A stretch of DNA of 64,000 bases from Eumeta japonica (Eukaryota; Arthropoda; Insecta; Lepidoptera; Psychidae). A program made the position numbers and the translations under genes. This document shows positions 1 through 9,962 of the stretch, one piece after another; within the stretch, counting starts at the first letter, position 1; each line of letters starts with the position of its first letter. The stretch covers positions 92,384 through 156,383 of the forward strand of contig BGZK01001419.1 of the NCBI GenBank assembly GCA_005406025.1. Reading direction: 5' to 3'. A model generated the notes under the pieces. The model saw only the letters and a program-made list of their open reading frames with translations, had not been told where the DNA came from and did not search any database.

Positions 1-330
1 AAAACCTTTTTTTAAATTTTTCGTTAACGATACCTCCCAAATAACTAACCAATTTTGATACATTTTGCAAAGTTAGAAATTTATTTCTAAGGGAAATAGC
101 TGTTTGGACTTTAGAATTTATTGGTAGAATAGTTTAAAAAATATTCTAAAAAACTCTGAAAAATATTTCTCCAATATTATCGATTTTGAGGCATTTAGCA
201 ACAGCATACGTGTTCCTTTAAAAATCACAAATTAATAGATTTTAGTATTTATGGGTAAAGTAATTTATAAAATTTCGTAAAAAAACACTTTTTAAAGAAT
301 TTTTCAGTTTCGTCCAATTCTGATTTCGGT
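1..330 (-). repeat. Diverged AT-rich interspersed repeat, reverse copy
   Basis: Read on the minus strand, this stretch resembles 56880-57190. The shared core reads like ACTATTCTACCAATAAATT followed by CTAAAGTC, and it occurs here around 109-138 and again, weaker, around 238-280. Both locations therefore carry two roughly 130-155-bp units of the same module. No coding capacity is seen. The family is not named here, and the boundaries are approximate because the window starts inside it. Confidence 0.45.
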
Positions 331-480
331 ACTACTCCTTCAGATTCTGATTAACTCTTGATTCTAATTAGTTCTACACTCTTTTTTAATATTGATACCG
401 TTCTAAGTATCGATTGCTTCCAGTCGTGACTTTCGACTTTGCCCCGTTCATCTTGTAAATTTGAGATCCCTACTGGTTGT
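331..480 (-). repeat. Degenerate pyrimidine-rich six-base-period tract
   Basis: The tract is built from imperfect GATTCT/GATTTC/GTTCTA-type words, a C/T-biased strand with a loose six-base rhythm. The same style of tract appears at 20865-20935, 31430-31640 and 50800-50880, and in purine-rich orientation at 22985-23180 and 33340-33530. It is probably the internal part of one dispersed repeat family. Confidence 0.4.
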
Positions 481-689
481 GCTTCACATTTATACTAAAC
501 TGGAGCAAATGCTAGTTTTAAAATAAAATTTAGACCATAGTACATTATATATTTAAGTAATGTACCTTTCCTTGAATTAAAGAATTTAGAATGCAGATGG
601 AGTAGAAAAATTATTAGAACATTTTATTAAGTTATGGTGTCTTATTATTGAGAGAATATTTAGGATCAGTCCAGTTTTAGTAGTAAGAT

Positions 690-800
690 TCTGTGACATA
701 AGCCGTGTATAAATTAACGGACAGATAGCCAGACGAATGTACAGACACGGTGAAACTATAAGGGTTCCTTATACTTGTTGACTACGTAACCTTAAAAATG
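690..800 (+). repeat. 3' end fragment of the GGTTCC-type interspersed element
   Basis: It contains the sequence ACTATAAGGGTTCC after a CAGATAG/CAGACG/CAGACA run and ends in ACGTAACCTTAAAAATG. This matches the right ends of the fuller copies at 46556, 52338 and 58094, where ACGGACGGAC is followed by ATAAGGGTTCC and GGAACCCTAAAAA. Only the terminal ~110 bp are recognisable. Confidence 0.5.
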
Positions 801-823
801 TTATGGAGAATTAGTCCAGGTTC

Positions 824-1096
824 TGCATACACCGAACCGTAGTTTTCAACATCTAAATACAAGTGTTAATACTCCCTACAGCTGATGGAGGAGGGATTTC
901 TCTTATCTTATCTTGTTTGAAATTAAAAATATTAACTATGATTAAACAGGCTGAGTTCCTTCTTGAAAATACTAACAAGCCGAACGTGAAATTAATGCTA
1001 ACAATATGGGGTCAGATATTTTATGCATAAGCTAAATGGTTCTATATCCTATTGTATTATGGGCTGATAATTGTCTGACAAATTTATACCAATCAC
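824..1096 (-). mobile_element. Decayed long terminal repeat (3' LTR of BEL/Pao element)
   Basis: It aligns in direct orientation with 7283-7575. Shared blocks include CAAGTG.TAAT, CCTACAGCT.ATGG, ATTAAACAG and GGTTCTAT, and both end in AATTTATACCAATCAC. Both copies begin with TG, and the downstream copy ends in CA. BEL/Pao-like coding remnants on the minus strand lie between the two, which makes this the 3' LTR. Indels and substitutions are frequent, so the insertion is old. Confidence 0.55.
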
Positions 1097-1119
1097 GTAT
1101 TTGGTATTGAGAATAAAAT

Positions 1120-1330
1120 AAAATTATAAACAAATTTAATCCTCGCTAACATTCTCCAGTTGTGAAGTGAGGACCTCTGGGGCTGCAGGCTCGCTCGGCG
1201 TAGCGACAATGGATTTTTCAGGTTCGATCGGCAGGATTTAAGACACTTTGTCGCTCGTCGCAGAATTCTCCTTTGTGTCTTCATATCAACGATGCGCACT
1301 TTGATGTCCTTCCCAATGCTAACCTGCTAT
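1120..1330 (-). pseudogene. BEL/Pao polyprotein C-terminal (DUF5641-like) fragment
   Basis: The minus-strand frame reads GKDIKVRIVDMKTQ followed by ILRRAT. This resembles the chromo-like C-terminal module of BEL/Pao polyproteins, whose consensus has the form GKDGxVRxVxxxT...LxRP. The frame then drifts into unrelated sequence and stops just before the LTR-like repeat at 1096. It is a short relic with no start codon. Position and strand agree with the integrase piece at 2880-3262. Confidence 0.5.
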
Positions 1331-1570
1331 TCTATCCCAAAATAGACAATCTGCAATTGTGCATAAGTACCTTATATAACCCCGAATATTAACTATATTT
1401 TTTAAACCGTTCAAAAGCTTTAAAAATCATGTATTTAAATTCCGTTTCAAATTTCGCACCAAACCCCTAAACCAAAACCTTGTCACGTGACCGCTGTGAC
1501 GTCAAATGTTTACAACACTCTTAAACTGATAAGGTGATTTAAAGTTTTTTCGCATTTATTGCTGTATAAT

Positions 1571-1765
1571 ATGAATTCTAAGTCCTATAAGTGTTGTGTG
1601 GTGCCTCAGTGCGCAGGTACCACAATCAGAACACCTGAAAAGCTACTATTCATGTTGTACGTTCGTTTGGCAAATAACAGGAAAATGTGGCTTCAGCTTG
1701 CTCTCAGGAATACGGCACTTGTAGTTACACAGTCAAAAACGTACTTTTGTGAAGATCATTTTGTT
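1571..1765 (+). pseudogene. THAP-domain (C2CH zinc finger) exon, probably a relic
   Basis: From the ATG at 1571 the frame encodes 65 residues and ends exactly at a strong splice donor (GTT|GTAAGT). It shows the THAP zinc ligands, an N-terminal CVVPQC (C-x4-C) and a C-terminal CEDHF (C-x2-H), with the conserved W at residue 40 in RKMWLQLA. The usual proline of the F-x-P motif appears lost (LLFMLY). A weak second exon may start after the acceptor at 1881-1883, but it stops after 12 codons. THAP domains bind DNA and are common in P-element-like transposases as well as in host regulators. The location inside transposon debris favours a mobile-element origin. No later exon of a THAP gene was found in the window. 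Confidence 0.5.
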
Positions 1766-2879
1766 GTAAGTTCTGATAATACTATTTATTTTTCATATAT
1801 TTATTGTCAAGTTATATAGTTATAAAAAAATGTAATTTTGAGATTAGAAATAAAGTAAATAAAGTTGAAAATGTTTATTTCAGTTAAAAGTTGAAAATCA
1901 TACATTGTTTTCAATCATTTAGTATAATCTTTTGAGCTTATAAATACCCGTAATTACTGCAATTTATAATTTAGTTGCAGAAACAATAAAAATATTGATA
2001 TATCACTTACATGGATATCTTCACATTTCTGAATATAGTAGAACAGAAATTACTATTTGTTGCGAAGAAAATGACCACTGTAAAACAGTCAATTTTCGAC
2101 AAATTTGAATTACTTGCCCTAATAAATCCAATTTCCACAATATAAAAGCACCGATCAAACGCTTTCAAAGCGAATTTCGAAGAAATTATTGATAAATTAC
2201 AAAATTATTGTGCCTAACAATGAAGCCTATTGACCAGGTAAAGGATGTTTATGAACAAGTGACGTCATGCACTCTGGTGTTTGTTGTCACATGACTTGAG
2301 AGTGATTTATTTACATTTTATTTGTAGAATATTAATCAAATTATGTAAAAATAAAGAAAAATATTGTGATTTTCAGTATTTCTATCATAGAAACTACCAC
2401 TTTACATTCAAATTATGTTTTTATTTGAATATAGTCAACATCCTTATATACCTAATCACGCGGCTAGATGTTACAGGGTGGGTTTGGGTCGATCATTAAG
2501 AGGAGGTCATCGATTTTCATTACTGTATCTTGACCATAGGGCTCCCGCTGGTGTCGGGAGGAAAGATATTCTTTCACCCAACGTTTCCAAAATATATCGG
2601 CCGGGACCTAAGCTTAACGCCAGTTTTTCTTACTGTCAAAGTCCTTGCTAGATAATGTTCCCAACGTCAGCACACGAGCAAACTTCCGAGTAGAAAATGA
2701 TTTGAGATTAATATTTCCTTATCATCGCCAACTTTCGATACATATATAATCAATTTACTATTTATTCCGTTTCACAAAATAAAGTTAATAATAGTTCTTC
2801 GTTTGTCTCTCATGTAAAAGTGCTGTAAAGAATATACTTCACTGAATATACACACCGCTTCCACGCCTCTCTCGTTAAC

Positions 2880-3262
2880 GGGGTTGCTGAAAATATATAT
2901 TTCCGTACTACAAATCGTTTTCCTGTTTCGTTCTTAGGGCTTCGTGTAGTTCTCTACTGGCCTCTTGCAGATTTTCTCCATTATCAAAATATATTTCGTT
3001 GGAACGCCTCCAACGTGCTATCATTCTTCTCTAGGGCTAATATTGTGAAATCGGCGGACAGGTTTGTTGCTATTCCTAGTTGTACCGCTATGGTGATAAA
3101 CGAGTAATTCTGCGGTTTTTGATGTTGTCTACTAACTGTGACTGACAGTGGTCTGAAATAGTCCATCCCAATATAAGAGAATGGATGACAATGATGTACT
3201 AAGCGGCGAGGTAGATGATTCCCTATAGGTGGTGTAAGAGGTGCTGTTCTCTTTATTTGATA
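2880..3262 (-). pseudogene. BEL/Pao retrotransposon integrase core fragment
   Basis: The minus strand encodes YIGMDYFRPLSVTVSRQH, matching the BEL/Pao integrase signature (xGxDYFGPxxVxxGRRxEK) with the first catalytic Asp. About 60 residues later comes IYFDNGEN followed by ASRELHEAL, matching the second Asp (SDNGTNFxGAxRELxxxL). The upstream proline-rich lead (TAPLTPPIGNHLP) corresponds to the usual linker before the core. The frame is broken between the two halves and stops soon after, so it is non-functional. No protein was reassembled. Confidence 0.65.
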
Positions 3263-3269
3263 TTCTCAA

Positions 3270-4790
3270 CATTTTTTTATCACGCTTCTAGTAATAGGAT
3301 GTAGTTTCAATGAGTTCTAATGTTGTCGTACTTCATTTAATATTATTCGACGCCGTCATGTATCACTTTTCTACGCGTCCGTGCGATGTACACACAGATA
3401 TAACAGTGATCACCGTCGAGTAGAGCAGACGTGCTTTGTTGAAGTGTTAAGGTATGCAGCTACGATTCTTTATTTTATACGAATTACACCTTCTTCGTCT
3501 AATCTCATGCAAGCGGTCATAATCGAATATTTTTCTGAATTTCAGCCTGCGATTTCAAACCAATTTCGATGTTGAATGAGTTGCATCACTTGTATCCATT
3601 AGTTTTCCGCTCAATGCATATGCTACGTCGAGAAGACAAGGCATCGATTCAAAAGAAGGGGGCGTGCCTTGAACACGTGGCAGACTTCTTTTCAATTTCT
3701 TCGGTTTTTCAAGCGGCATCGTTCTCAATGTTGCATGCAGGTGGTTTTGTTCGCACCTCGTTTTTCTATAAATATATTTAAACTTATACACGCTGAAAAT
3801 CTGATGTGTCGCTGCTATGAAGAAAATCGATTTATGTCAGGTAACACTTCTTTGACTTCGAACTTATCGATTTTGAGAAAGTGAGTGCGTTCTTCGCTTG
3901 TCTTGTCCATTTATTTCATTTTCTTTTTGGACCATTGATCGTAGCTGTCGTTGCTATCGATCGAGCCCGTAAACCACCAATGACTTTCATTAAAGATTAC
4001 TGGTACTTCACGAGTAGTGTCGCTATGTAAATTTTGTTGAATAGGTATGCACTTTCAGCCGTTAAAAGTAGTGTTCTATTGTAGTTCAACTATTCTACGA
4101 GCCACAAAAGGTTTAAATAAATCGACGGGGCCTTCAGCGCGTATTCTTGCAGCTATGTTGGCATAAACTATGTTGATCGTGGACTCGACGTCTAGAAGGG
4201 AATAGGTATCAAAACAAACCTCTGGATCGAAACTTGGACTGGTAATATTGTCAAATATGTATTCTGCTTGTAAGAGAAATTCGATATAACATTAAAATGT
4301 CGTTAGGTATTTTTTTCTTTGTTCGGGCGCTTGTGGTGAAGTAACGAGTAATGATAGCTAGCTCATAGCGATCAATGTTGCACTTCTCAGACTTGCAGTT
4401 ATGTGTCGATGATTTACAACGTAAACATCGGTAACACAGCCGTAATTATTTAGCTATATTCCAGCGAGATTTAATAATTTTAGTTGTGTAAGTTTTAATA
4501 ATTTTAGGAAATGTAGATGATAAAAACATAAGCACGTCACAATTTGACTCAAATATGACCTCGACCTTCGTAATCGTCCATAGAATATGTATGTTCAGGT
4601 TCATTAAGGTCTCTATAGAAATGTAGACGCTATCGTGCTGACAAGCCCCGTATTATATGTATATATACACACACACACACATATATATATGTATATAGAT
4701 ACATATATAAACTTTTGAACTATATGTATTTTCTCACTCAGCTCGTTGGGTTAAATCGTAAAACAGCAAAATTTTTCAAAAGTTACATCA
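3270..4790. other. No recognisable gene; interior of the decayed LTR element
   Basis: Short open frames occur on both strands, but I could match none to a family. On the minus strand, about 4090-4250 reads as an uninterrupted frame of about 55 codons with even composition and ends at a stop. It could be another relic of the retroelement, but nothing specific supports that. The stretch ends in an AT/AC microsatellite. Confidence 0.4.
4652..4711. repeat. (TA)n/(CA)n microsatellite
   Basis: A compound dinucleotide tract runs from GTATATATAC through ACACACACAC to ATATATATGTATATAG. Confidence 0.85.
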
Positions 4791-4860
4791 TGAGGACAAA
4801 TACAATAGTTCGATTTTTATGAAATTTACTAAAAGTATATTAAATATTGTATTAATTGAT

Positions 4861-5570
4861 ATGAAAAACAAAAGTGGACCCAAAAGAAAAAAAAAACTAT
4901 GCCCATTACCTAAATACGTACAACCTTTACACATCCTTTATATTGATTATTTAGGTCCTTTTTTTCAGCCTAGAAAAAATAAACAAATAATGGTAGTAGT
5001 AGATGCCCTCACCAAATTCCTCTTTATATCTGCATTTCGAAATACAGGTTTCAATAGAACAATCAAATAATTAGAAAAGATTCCAAAAAATTTCGGTAAT
5101 CTTGGAAAAATTATTTATCGCTGGGATATGTTTTACATCTAATGTTTAACAGGTTGTTTATATATGTTTTACATATGTTTTATGTTTCTAAATATATTTT
5201 ACAGGATATTGCAGAAACAAAAATATCGTTTGTATACTATAGCAATGAGAATACCACATGCTAAAAGTCGGGAATAACATTTTAACAAGACAATTTCGTA
5301 TGCCTTAAAATCTTCAGGTGCGAATGCATCAAAAGACAAATGGGATGATTGTGTTAAAATTATAATACAACTGAAGCAGTTTCTAAGGAAGTGTTATTCG
5401 GTTAAAGAATATTGCCCGCAGCAGAGCTCGGTAATGGATGTATCATAGATGTGGCAAAGCTGCATGAGTGGGTAGATAAAAATATTAAGACCAGACCAGC
5501 AAGCGTACAAAAACAAAGATTTAATAATACTTGGAAGGGCGCAAAAAATATGTGGAAGGAGATTTAGTTC
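4861..5570 (+). pseudogene. Ty3/gypsy-type integrase remnant
   Basis: The + frame from about 4870 contains PLPKYVQPLHILYIDYLGPF and then MVVVDALTKFLFI. This is the start of a retrotransposon integrase catalytic core (first Asp in IDYLGP, then the VVVDAxTKF strand). The frame stops at 5070. Further pieces in shifted frames follow to about 5570, including a lysine-rich block around 5330-5345 and AVSKEVLF near 5373-5400, as expected for the region after the core. It is oriented opposite to the surrounding BEL/Pao pieces, so it is probably a separate insertion. Stops and frameshifts make it inactive. No LTRs of its own were found. Confidence 0.6.
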
Positions 5571-6040
5571 TCATTAAAATATAAAGTGAAAATAATGAAG
5601 ATTAGAGAAAAAAGCTGATACCAGCGTTCAAAGGATTATTCCAGGTGAAAAAGATACTGATGAACGACAGGTACGAAATGGCACATTCAAGAGAATCTGA
5701 AAGAAACAACAAAAGATATATAGGAACGGTTTCCGCCGAAAACCCATGCCTTCACATTGATAATTGAGAGTTGAAGTAATGATGTATCAAAAAATAGGCA
5801 TTTTGACGAGGTATAAAATTTAGCCAATACTTATAAATCCTTTGGATATCTTTCACAATAATCGATCAAATGAAAAAGTTCTACTTAAGATCGATATGAC
5901 ATATATTAATGTCTAATTTACAACTGCATAATGCGAGTATAGATTAGAAATTTCAAAAGAAACGTTAAATGGGCATAAAACAACAATACGTTTGTAGTAT
6001 TTAATTGGTTTCAAATTAAATGTTTTGAAATCCGTGGTTA

Positions 6041-6290
6041 GTTGAATCAACTTGGTATATTTAAGTGAGGCGAAATGCCCTTTGAGTGCAAGTGGTTTGA
6101 AAAACAGGCAGTAATGAAATCAACTTGGTACGTTTAAGTGAGGTGAAATACCCTTTAAATGCAAATGGTTTAGAAAAATATAATTAACTAGTTAAGCATA
6201 CTAGTTGTAGTGAAAACTAAGTGCAGAGAAAATGCACGAAATACTAAGTGTAGAGAAAAGCCCTTTGAATGCAAGTGATATGCATAATAA
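6041..6290 (+). repeat. Short tandem duplication, ~72-bp period
   Basis: Two units starting near 6045 and 6117 share ATCAACTTGGTA, TTTAAGTGAGG.GAAAT.CCCTTT and GCAA.TGGTTT.GAAAAA. A degraded third piece (CCCTTTGAATGCAAGTG) lies at 6263-6279. There is no coding signal. Confidence 0.7.
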
Positions 6291-6726
6291 AGGTATAAAT
6301 CACAACAAAAAGCTTTTATTAGTGATGTCTGATAATTTGCGTAGAAAGCTTGGAAGAATTTTGTGCTAAATGTAGAAACGTCAAATAACACTAAACACAA
6401 TGTTCCTTTTCAGAATTCGATCTAGATTTGTTTAATGCCTGCAGTATAGCCGTGTTGGCGATCTGTGGTTTAGTCAAACGATCTCGACGAGAAGAAAAGA
6501 CAAACAAAGTGAGCCCGTGAACAACGGGAGATTGTCACGAAGCTTCATTCGTTACTAAGCTAGTGATTTGTCACCAATTTGCTTTCAATTTACAAATTTA
6601 TATTACATTTTAGATCTTTAATTGTGTATAATTTAGTGTCAGTTTTCAAATGAAAGTTAACAGGATTATAGAGATAACGAGAGAGTTCGAGAACTCGTAA
6701 AGTTATTTGCAAAAATTCATATATCT

Positions 6727-7213
6727 CTAGAAGAAGCTATTAAGCGCTGGAGATTTCGAAGTTGATCCAACTCGGCGAATGCTGTAGAATTGGAGCAGCC
6801 AAAATTCCATTATAATGTTTATATCGTGTTGTAAGGGTCGGCGCTCGCTATAAACAAACGCTGGACGGTTTTGCTTTCTCTCTGGGACAATTTCGAAGAC
6901 GAACTGTGTTTCCGAAATCGATAATTTAAAACCCAATCTCATTATACGCTGAATTAAAAGTGAGCCGTTCATATTCAAATTTGGAAAACATTGATATTGT
7001 TTCGATATTATCGGCAGAGACTCCAAAACCTATATGTTTTGGAGTGTTTGTCACTAGTGTAGAAGTTTGAACGGGCAGTGGAGTCTGTTCGAATGGTGTT
7101 TGTGGAAATATATGATGAATTGGCCTATTCTTGGCTTTTATGACCTGTCTTCTCTCTTCTAACTCTTCTGTAGCTATTTTAACCCCTTGATACCTGGCGA
7201 AGGGCATATTCAT
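6727..7213 (-). pseudogene. Unidentified minus-strand reading frames next to the 5' LTR
   Basis: Two overlapping minus-strand frames run from an ATG at 7213 (95 codons, beginning MNMPFARYQGV) and on from 7026 (99 codons). The first is charged (EELEERRQ) and then Pro/Thr-rich. The start lies about 70 bp inside the LTR-like repeat at 7283-7575, where a gag gene would begin, so a gag relic is possible. I recognise no gag motif such as a CCHC knuckle. The overlap of two frames fits decay with a frameshift. Confidence 0.25.
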
Positions 7214-7282
7214 TCTTTTATCCTATTGGTCAATGAATCTGGCTCAATGCGACCAAAAAATTGTGGAGAACGGGCTTAGGTT

Positions 7283-7575
7283 TGGCAAAGACCAAACCTT
7301 AATTCTTAACACCTATAGACAAGTGCTAATGCGGCCTACAGCTAATGGTCAGGAAAATGTATTGTTTTAAATTAAAAATATGATTTATAATTAAACAGAC
7401 AGAGTATCTTCTTAAAAATGCTGTTAAGTCGAATATTGGGTGAATGTTAGCAATATGGTCTGATATATGTAAAACTGAATGGTTCTATTATTCTATTGTA
7501 TTATGGACTGCTATTCTATATACTTTCTATTATTCTATGGGTTGATTGTAATTCGATTAATTTATACCAATCACA
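7283..7575 (-). mobile_element. Decayed long terminal repeat (5' LTR of BEL/Pao element)
   Basis: Direct-repeat partner of 824-1096. On the minus strand it begins TGTGATTGGTATAAATT. On the + strand it begins TGGCAAAG. It ends in AATCACA on the + strand. Confidence 0.5.
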
Positions 7576-8930
7576 GCTCTTTGAAGATATGTGACATTAT
7601 CGTAACGTACGCCTTTTATTATTCGAGTGGTGTGTTATGTGTATATCCCTATAATTTATTTAAAGCGGGTTGTCTAAACTTATTACAAGTTAATTTCAAA
7701 TGAATATTTTTAACTATGTCCAAAATAAAATTACAATGTAATTTAATGATCTCTAACAAATATTATAATAATTAGGGGCACTGGGTTAAAAATAAATATT
7801 TATCACAAAGTTTAACAAAAAAAATGATGTGCAGACTGACACTATAGATTTATATAGTAGCTTAGAGAATGAAAAATATTTATTATTGACCATTACATCA
7901 GTGAAAAACTACTACACGTATCGATTTTTTGACGCAGAATCGGTAGTAGATAGCTATATACTACTGACAAGATTATAAATATAAAAGTGCGTTTGTTTTG
8001 GATATTCATCACGCGTCGGTAGCTGGACGGACTGTAATGAAATTTTGCACAGAAGTATATTATCATTGAATAATATATAAGATACTTTTTACGTATAAAA
8101 ATGTATCAGTACGGATAACAAAATCTGCTTTGTAATGGCTGACATCGATTTCCAAGAGACGACCAAGATCAGAGTAGGGACCTTATTGGAATTAAGAGCG
8201 AAAACGGTGGAAACAGAATAACATTTACAACAGAACCGTGCTCAGGACTACAAATAACAGACATTCATTCCATATCCACGCGATTAATATCATGTGCATA
8301 CCTATCTCAATTTTTTAGAAAAGAATTATCTTTGTGCTCCTAAACTTTAAATTTATCCATATATTATAACAAATAACCGTATAATAAAATATCCTGCATC
8401 ACAACGTAAAAATGTAGTAATTTTATTAAAACCTACTGTGTTTTTATGAGTTGTCGGTTGCCAGACCGAAGCGAGGGGAAGTCGTAAGGTCTCCTGATCT
8501 CATTGGTTTCGATATGCGACACCAGTTTTAAGCTTGCGTACACGGCGCAACGAGCGAATATCGTGATGACCGTCAGAAAGACGTGGTCATTTTGATGGTC
8601 AAGTAATTTTCACGGTGGTCAGTTATTCCATTTGATTATTTGTGATGGTGATAATTAATCCTAACCGAGGAATTTAATAAATTGTTTTGTTTAAATTTTG
8701 GTGAACATATTAATATAATCTTCTTATCACGATTATAGAAGAAATTCAATAAATAAGATATACGCCGTAACAAACTTTTTCAGTTTCGAGCGACCCCCCA
8801 ATTTAAGGCTGCCCGTCGATAGCTCGGGCTGCCACTTCGGAATCTGATAGCGGCTCATCCCTTAATGTTATCGGGTACGAATTCGAAAAGTATCAAGCTC
8901 GGTCGAATTTAGCGACAAAAAGCAGTCGAG
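7576..8930. other. Non-coding stretch with an old interspersed repeat
   Basis: No credible exon is seen. Around 7985-8105 the wording (ACGGACTGTAATGAAATTTTG, ATAATATATAAGATACTTTTT) resembles the tail of a dispersed lepidopteran repeat in which a genitive ACGGATTTTGATGAAA phrase recurs. The rest is AT-rich without clear structure. Confidence 0.35.
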
Positions 8931-8936
8931 CCCTGC

Positions 8937-9215
8937 GTGCCGACGGCGGCGGCCGGGACGGCGGGAGCGCGCGTGCGGCCGCCTATTTATAAGCGCCGCA
9001 GGTCGATACTGGCGCAGTGCTGGGTCCGCGCCGGCACGCACCATCGCCACCAGCCGAGGCACCCGCGCCGCGAGCCGCCGCTCGACCACCTTTTCAGGTT
9101 AGATACTTTAACAAGTTCCGCAGTTTTAAGCGATGCAGAGAATCATAACGCAGCTGTGCACTGCTTTGCTTACCCCCGTGTCCGGGCCGTGGACGGCCGG
9201 CGGCGCACGACCTGA
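8937..9215 (+). promoter_or_regulatory. GC-rich candidate core promoter and non-coding first exon
   Basis: This is a sharply GC-rich island in AT-rich surroundings. TATTTATAA at 8984-8992 is followed about 32 bp later by GGCGCAGTGC (A at 9016), a spacing typical of a TATA box and an arthropod initiator (CAGT core). Downstream there are possible donors at 9098 (TTTTCAG|GTTAGA) and 9216 (CTGA|GTGAGC). The block reads open for 92 codons on the +, but the amino-acid composition (Arg/Pro/His-rich) is what GC-rich DNA gives by chance. It could be the start of the elongase transcript, whose first coding exon (35299) opens with an acceptor, or of an unrelated transcript. The strand and partner are inferred. 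Confidence 0.35.
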
Positions 9216-9504
9216 GTGAGCTTTTCCTCTTCATTATGTAATATTCAAAGTCAAACATTTATCTATATTCAGAGAGTTCGAACGATTCAAATTGTCTACA
9301 TTTTTTAGATGTAAAACTTAAGAAATAGATTTTGTTTCATTATTTATATTTACATTTGTTTAATATTTTATAGTCTGTTTACCGGTACCATTCTTCAACC
9401 GGCTGGAATTCATGTGGCTCACAAGTTCTAGCCGGTTGATCGGCATTTTATAATTTTTTAAGTTATAGAACGAAAAGCGATATTAGAGTAGTAATTAACT
9501 TTTT

Positions 9505-9962
9505 TGACGTGACAACGTCTTAAATTAGGTTGCGGCTGGGAGTCACTTTGAAAAGTGTAACGCTCGGTAACGTAACGATGAGTCACCGAACGAGAGAGGC
9601 CCGCCGAATGCCTTGCGTCTCTCCCACTCAACTATGATCGGTCTGCCGCGCGCGCAGCACTAGAGAATTAGTGCATAGCTTGCAAATGTATTGCAAGTTA
9701 TTGTATGTATATTTGTATATAAATACGTATGTATGTGTAAAGGTAAAAATAAAATTTTGTTAATATGAAATTCAGTGCGAGATTCTTTGTATAAATTAAT
9801 GTTTTAAATATAATTCTTTGTATAAATAAATGTTTTAAATTGTTACTATTATTTCATCCTTCTTCCTACTATACGAATGAATATTCACATTAAAATGATT
9901 TTACCATTCAAAGTCGTTGTCACGTAAAACTTTCGCCCGTATACCGACTTTACAGGCAACCA
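9505..9962 (+). repeat. 460-bp interspersed repeat, copy 1
   Basis: Near-identical to 55744-56207 and, reversed, to 63548-63997. It starts TGACGTGACAACGTCTTAAA and ends ACTTTACAGGCAACCA. A subterminal inverted match exists: GACGTGACAACGTC at the left, and ACGTGACAACGAC when the right end is read in reverse. Compared with copy 2 it lacks a few bases (for example in the GAGAGAG and TCTCTCTC runs). TG...CA ends with an internal TATATAAATA and AATAAA could mean a solo LTR. The inverted subterminal repeats could instead mean a non-autonomous DNA element. Confidence 0.85.

Larger units (their letters stand above)
824..7575 (-). mobile_element. Composite decayed BEL/Pao LTR retrotransposon with nested insertions
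   Basis: The unit is defined by the diverged direct repeats 824-1096 and 7283-7575. On the minus strand it holds an integrase core (about 2880-3262) and a C-terminal DUF5641-like piece (about 1120-1330), in the order expected for BEL/Pao. The gap between those two pieces, about 1.5 kb, is larger than the family's usual spacing. A THAP exon sits in that gap. A Ty3/gypsy integrase remnant on the opposite strand occupies 4861-5570. No reverse transcriptase was recognised by eye. The element is dead: every coding remnant has stops or frame breaks. The LTR assignment is inferred; alternatively the direct repeats are two unrelated copies of a short repeat. Confidence 0.5.

Noticed and set aside
8868..9089. 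Arg/Ala/Pro-rich minus-strand ORF across the GC islet
   Set aside because: GC-rich DNA lacks stops by chance. There are no recognisable motifs, and both strands are open equally.
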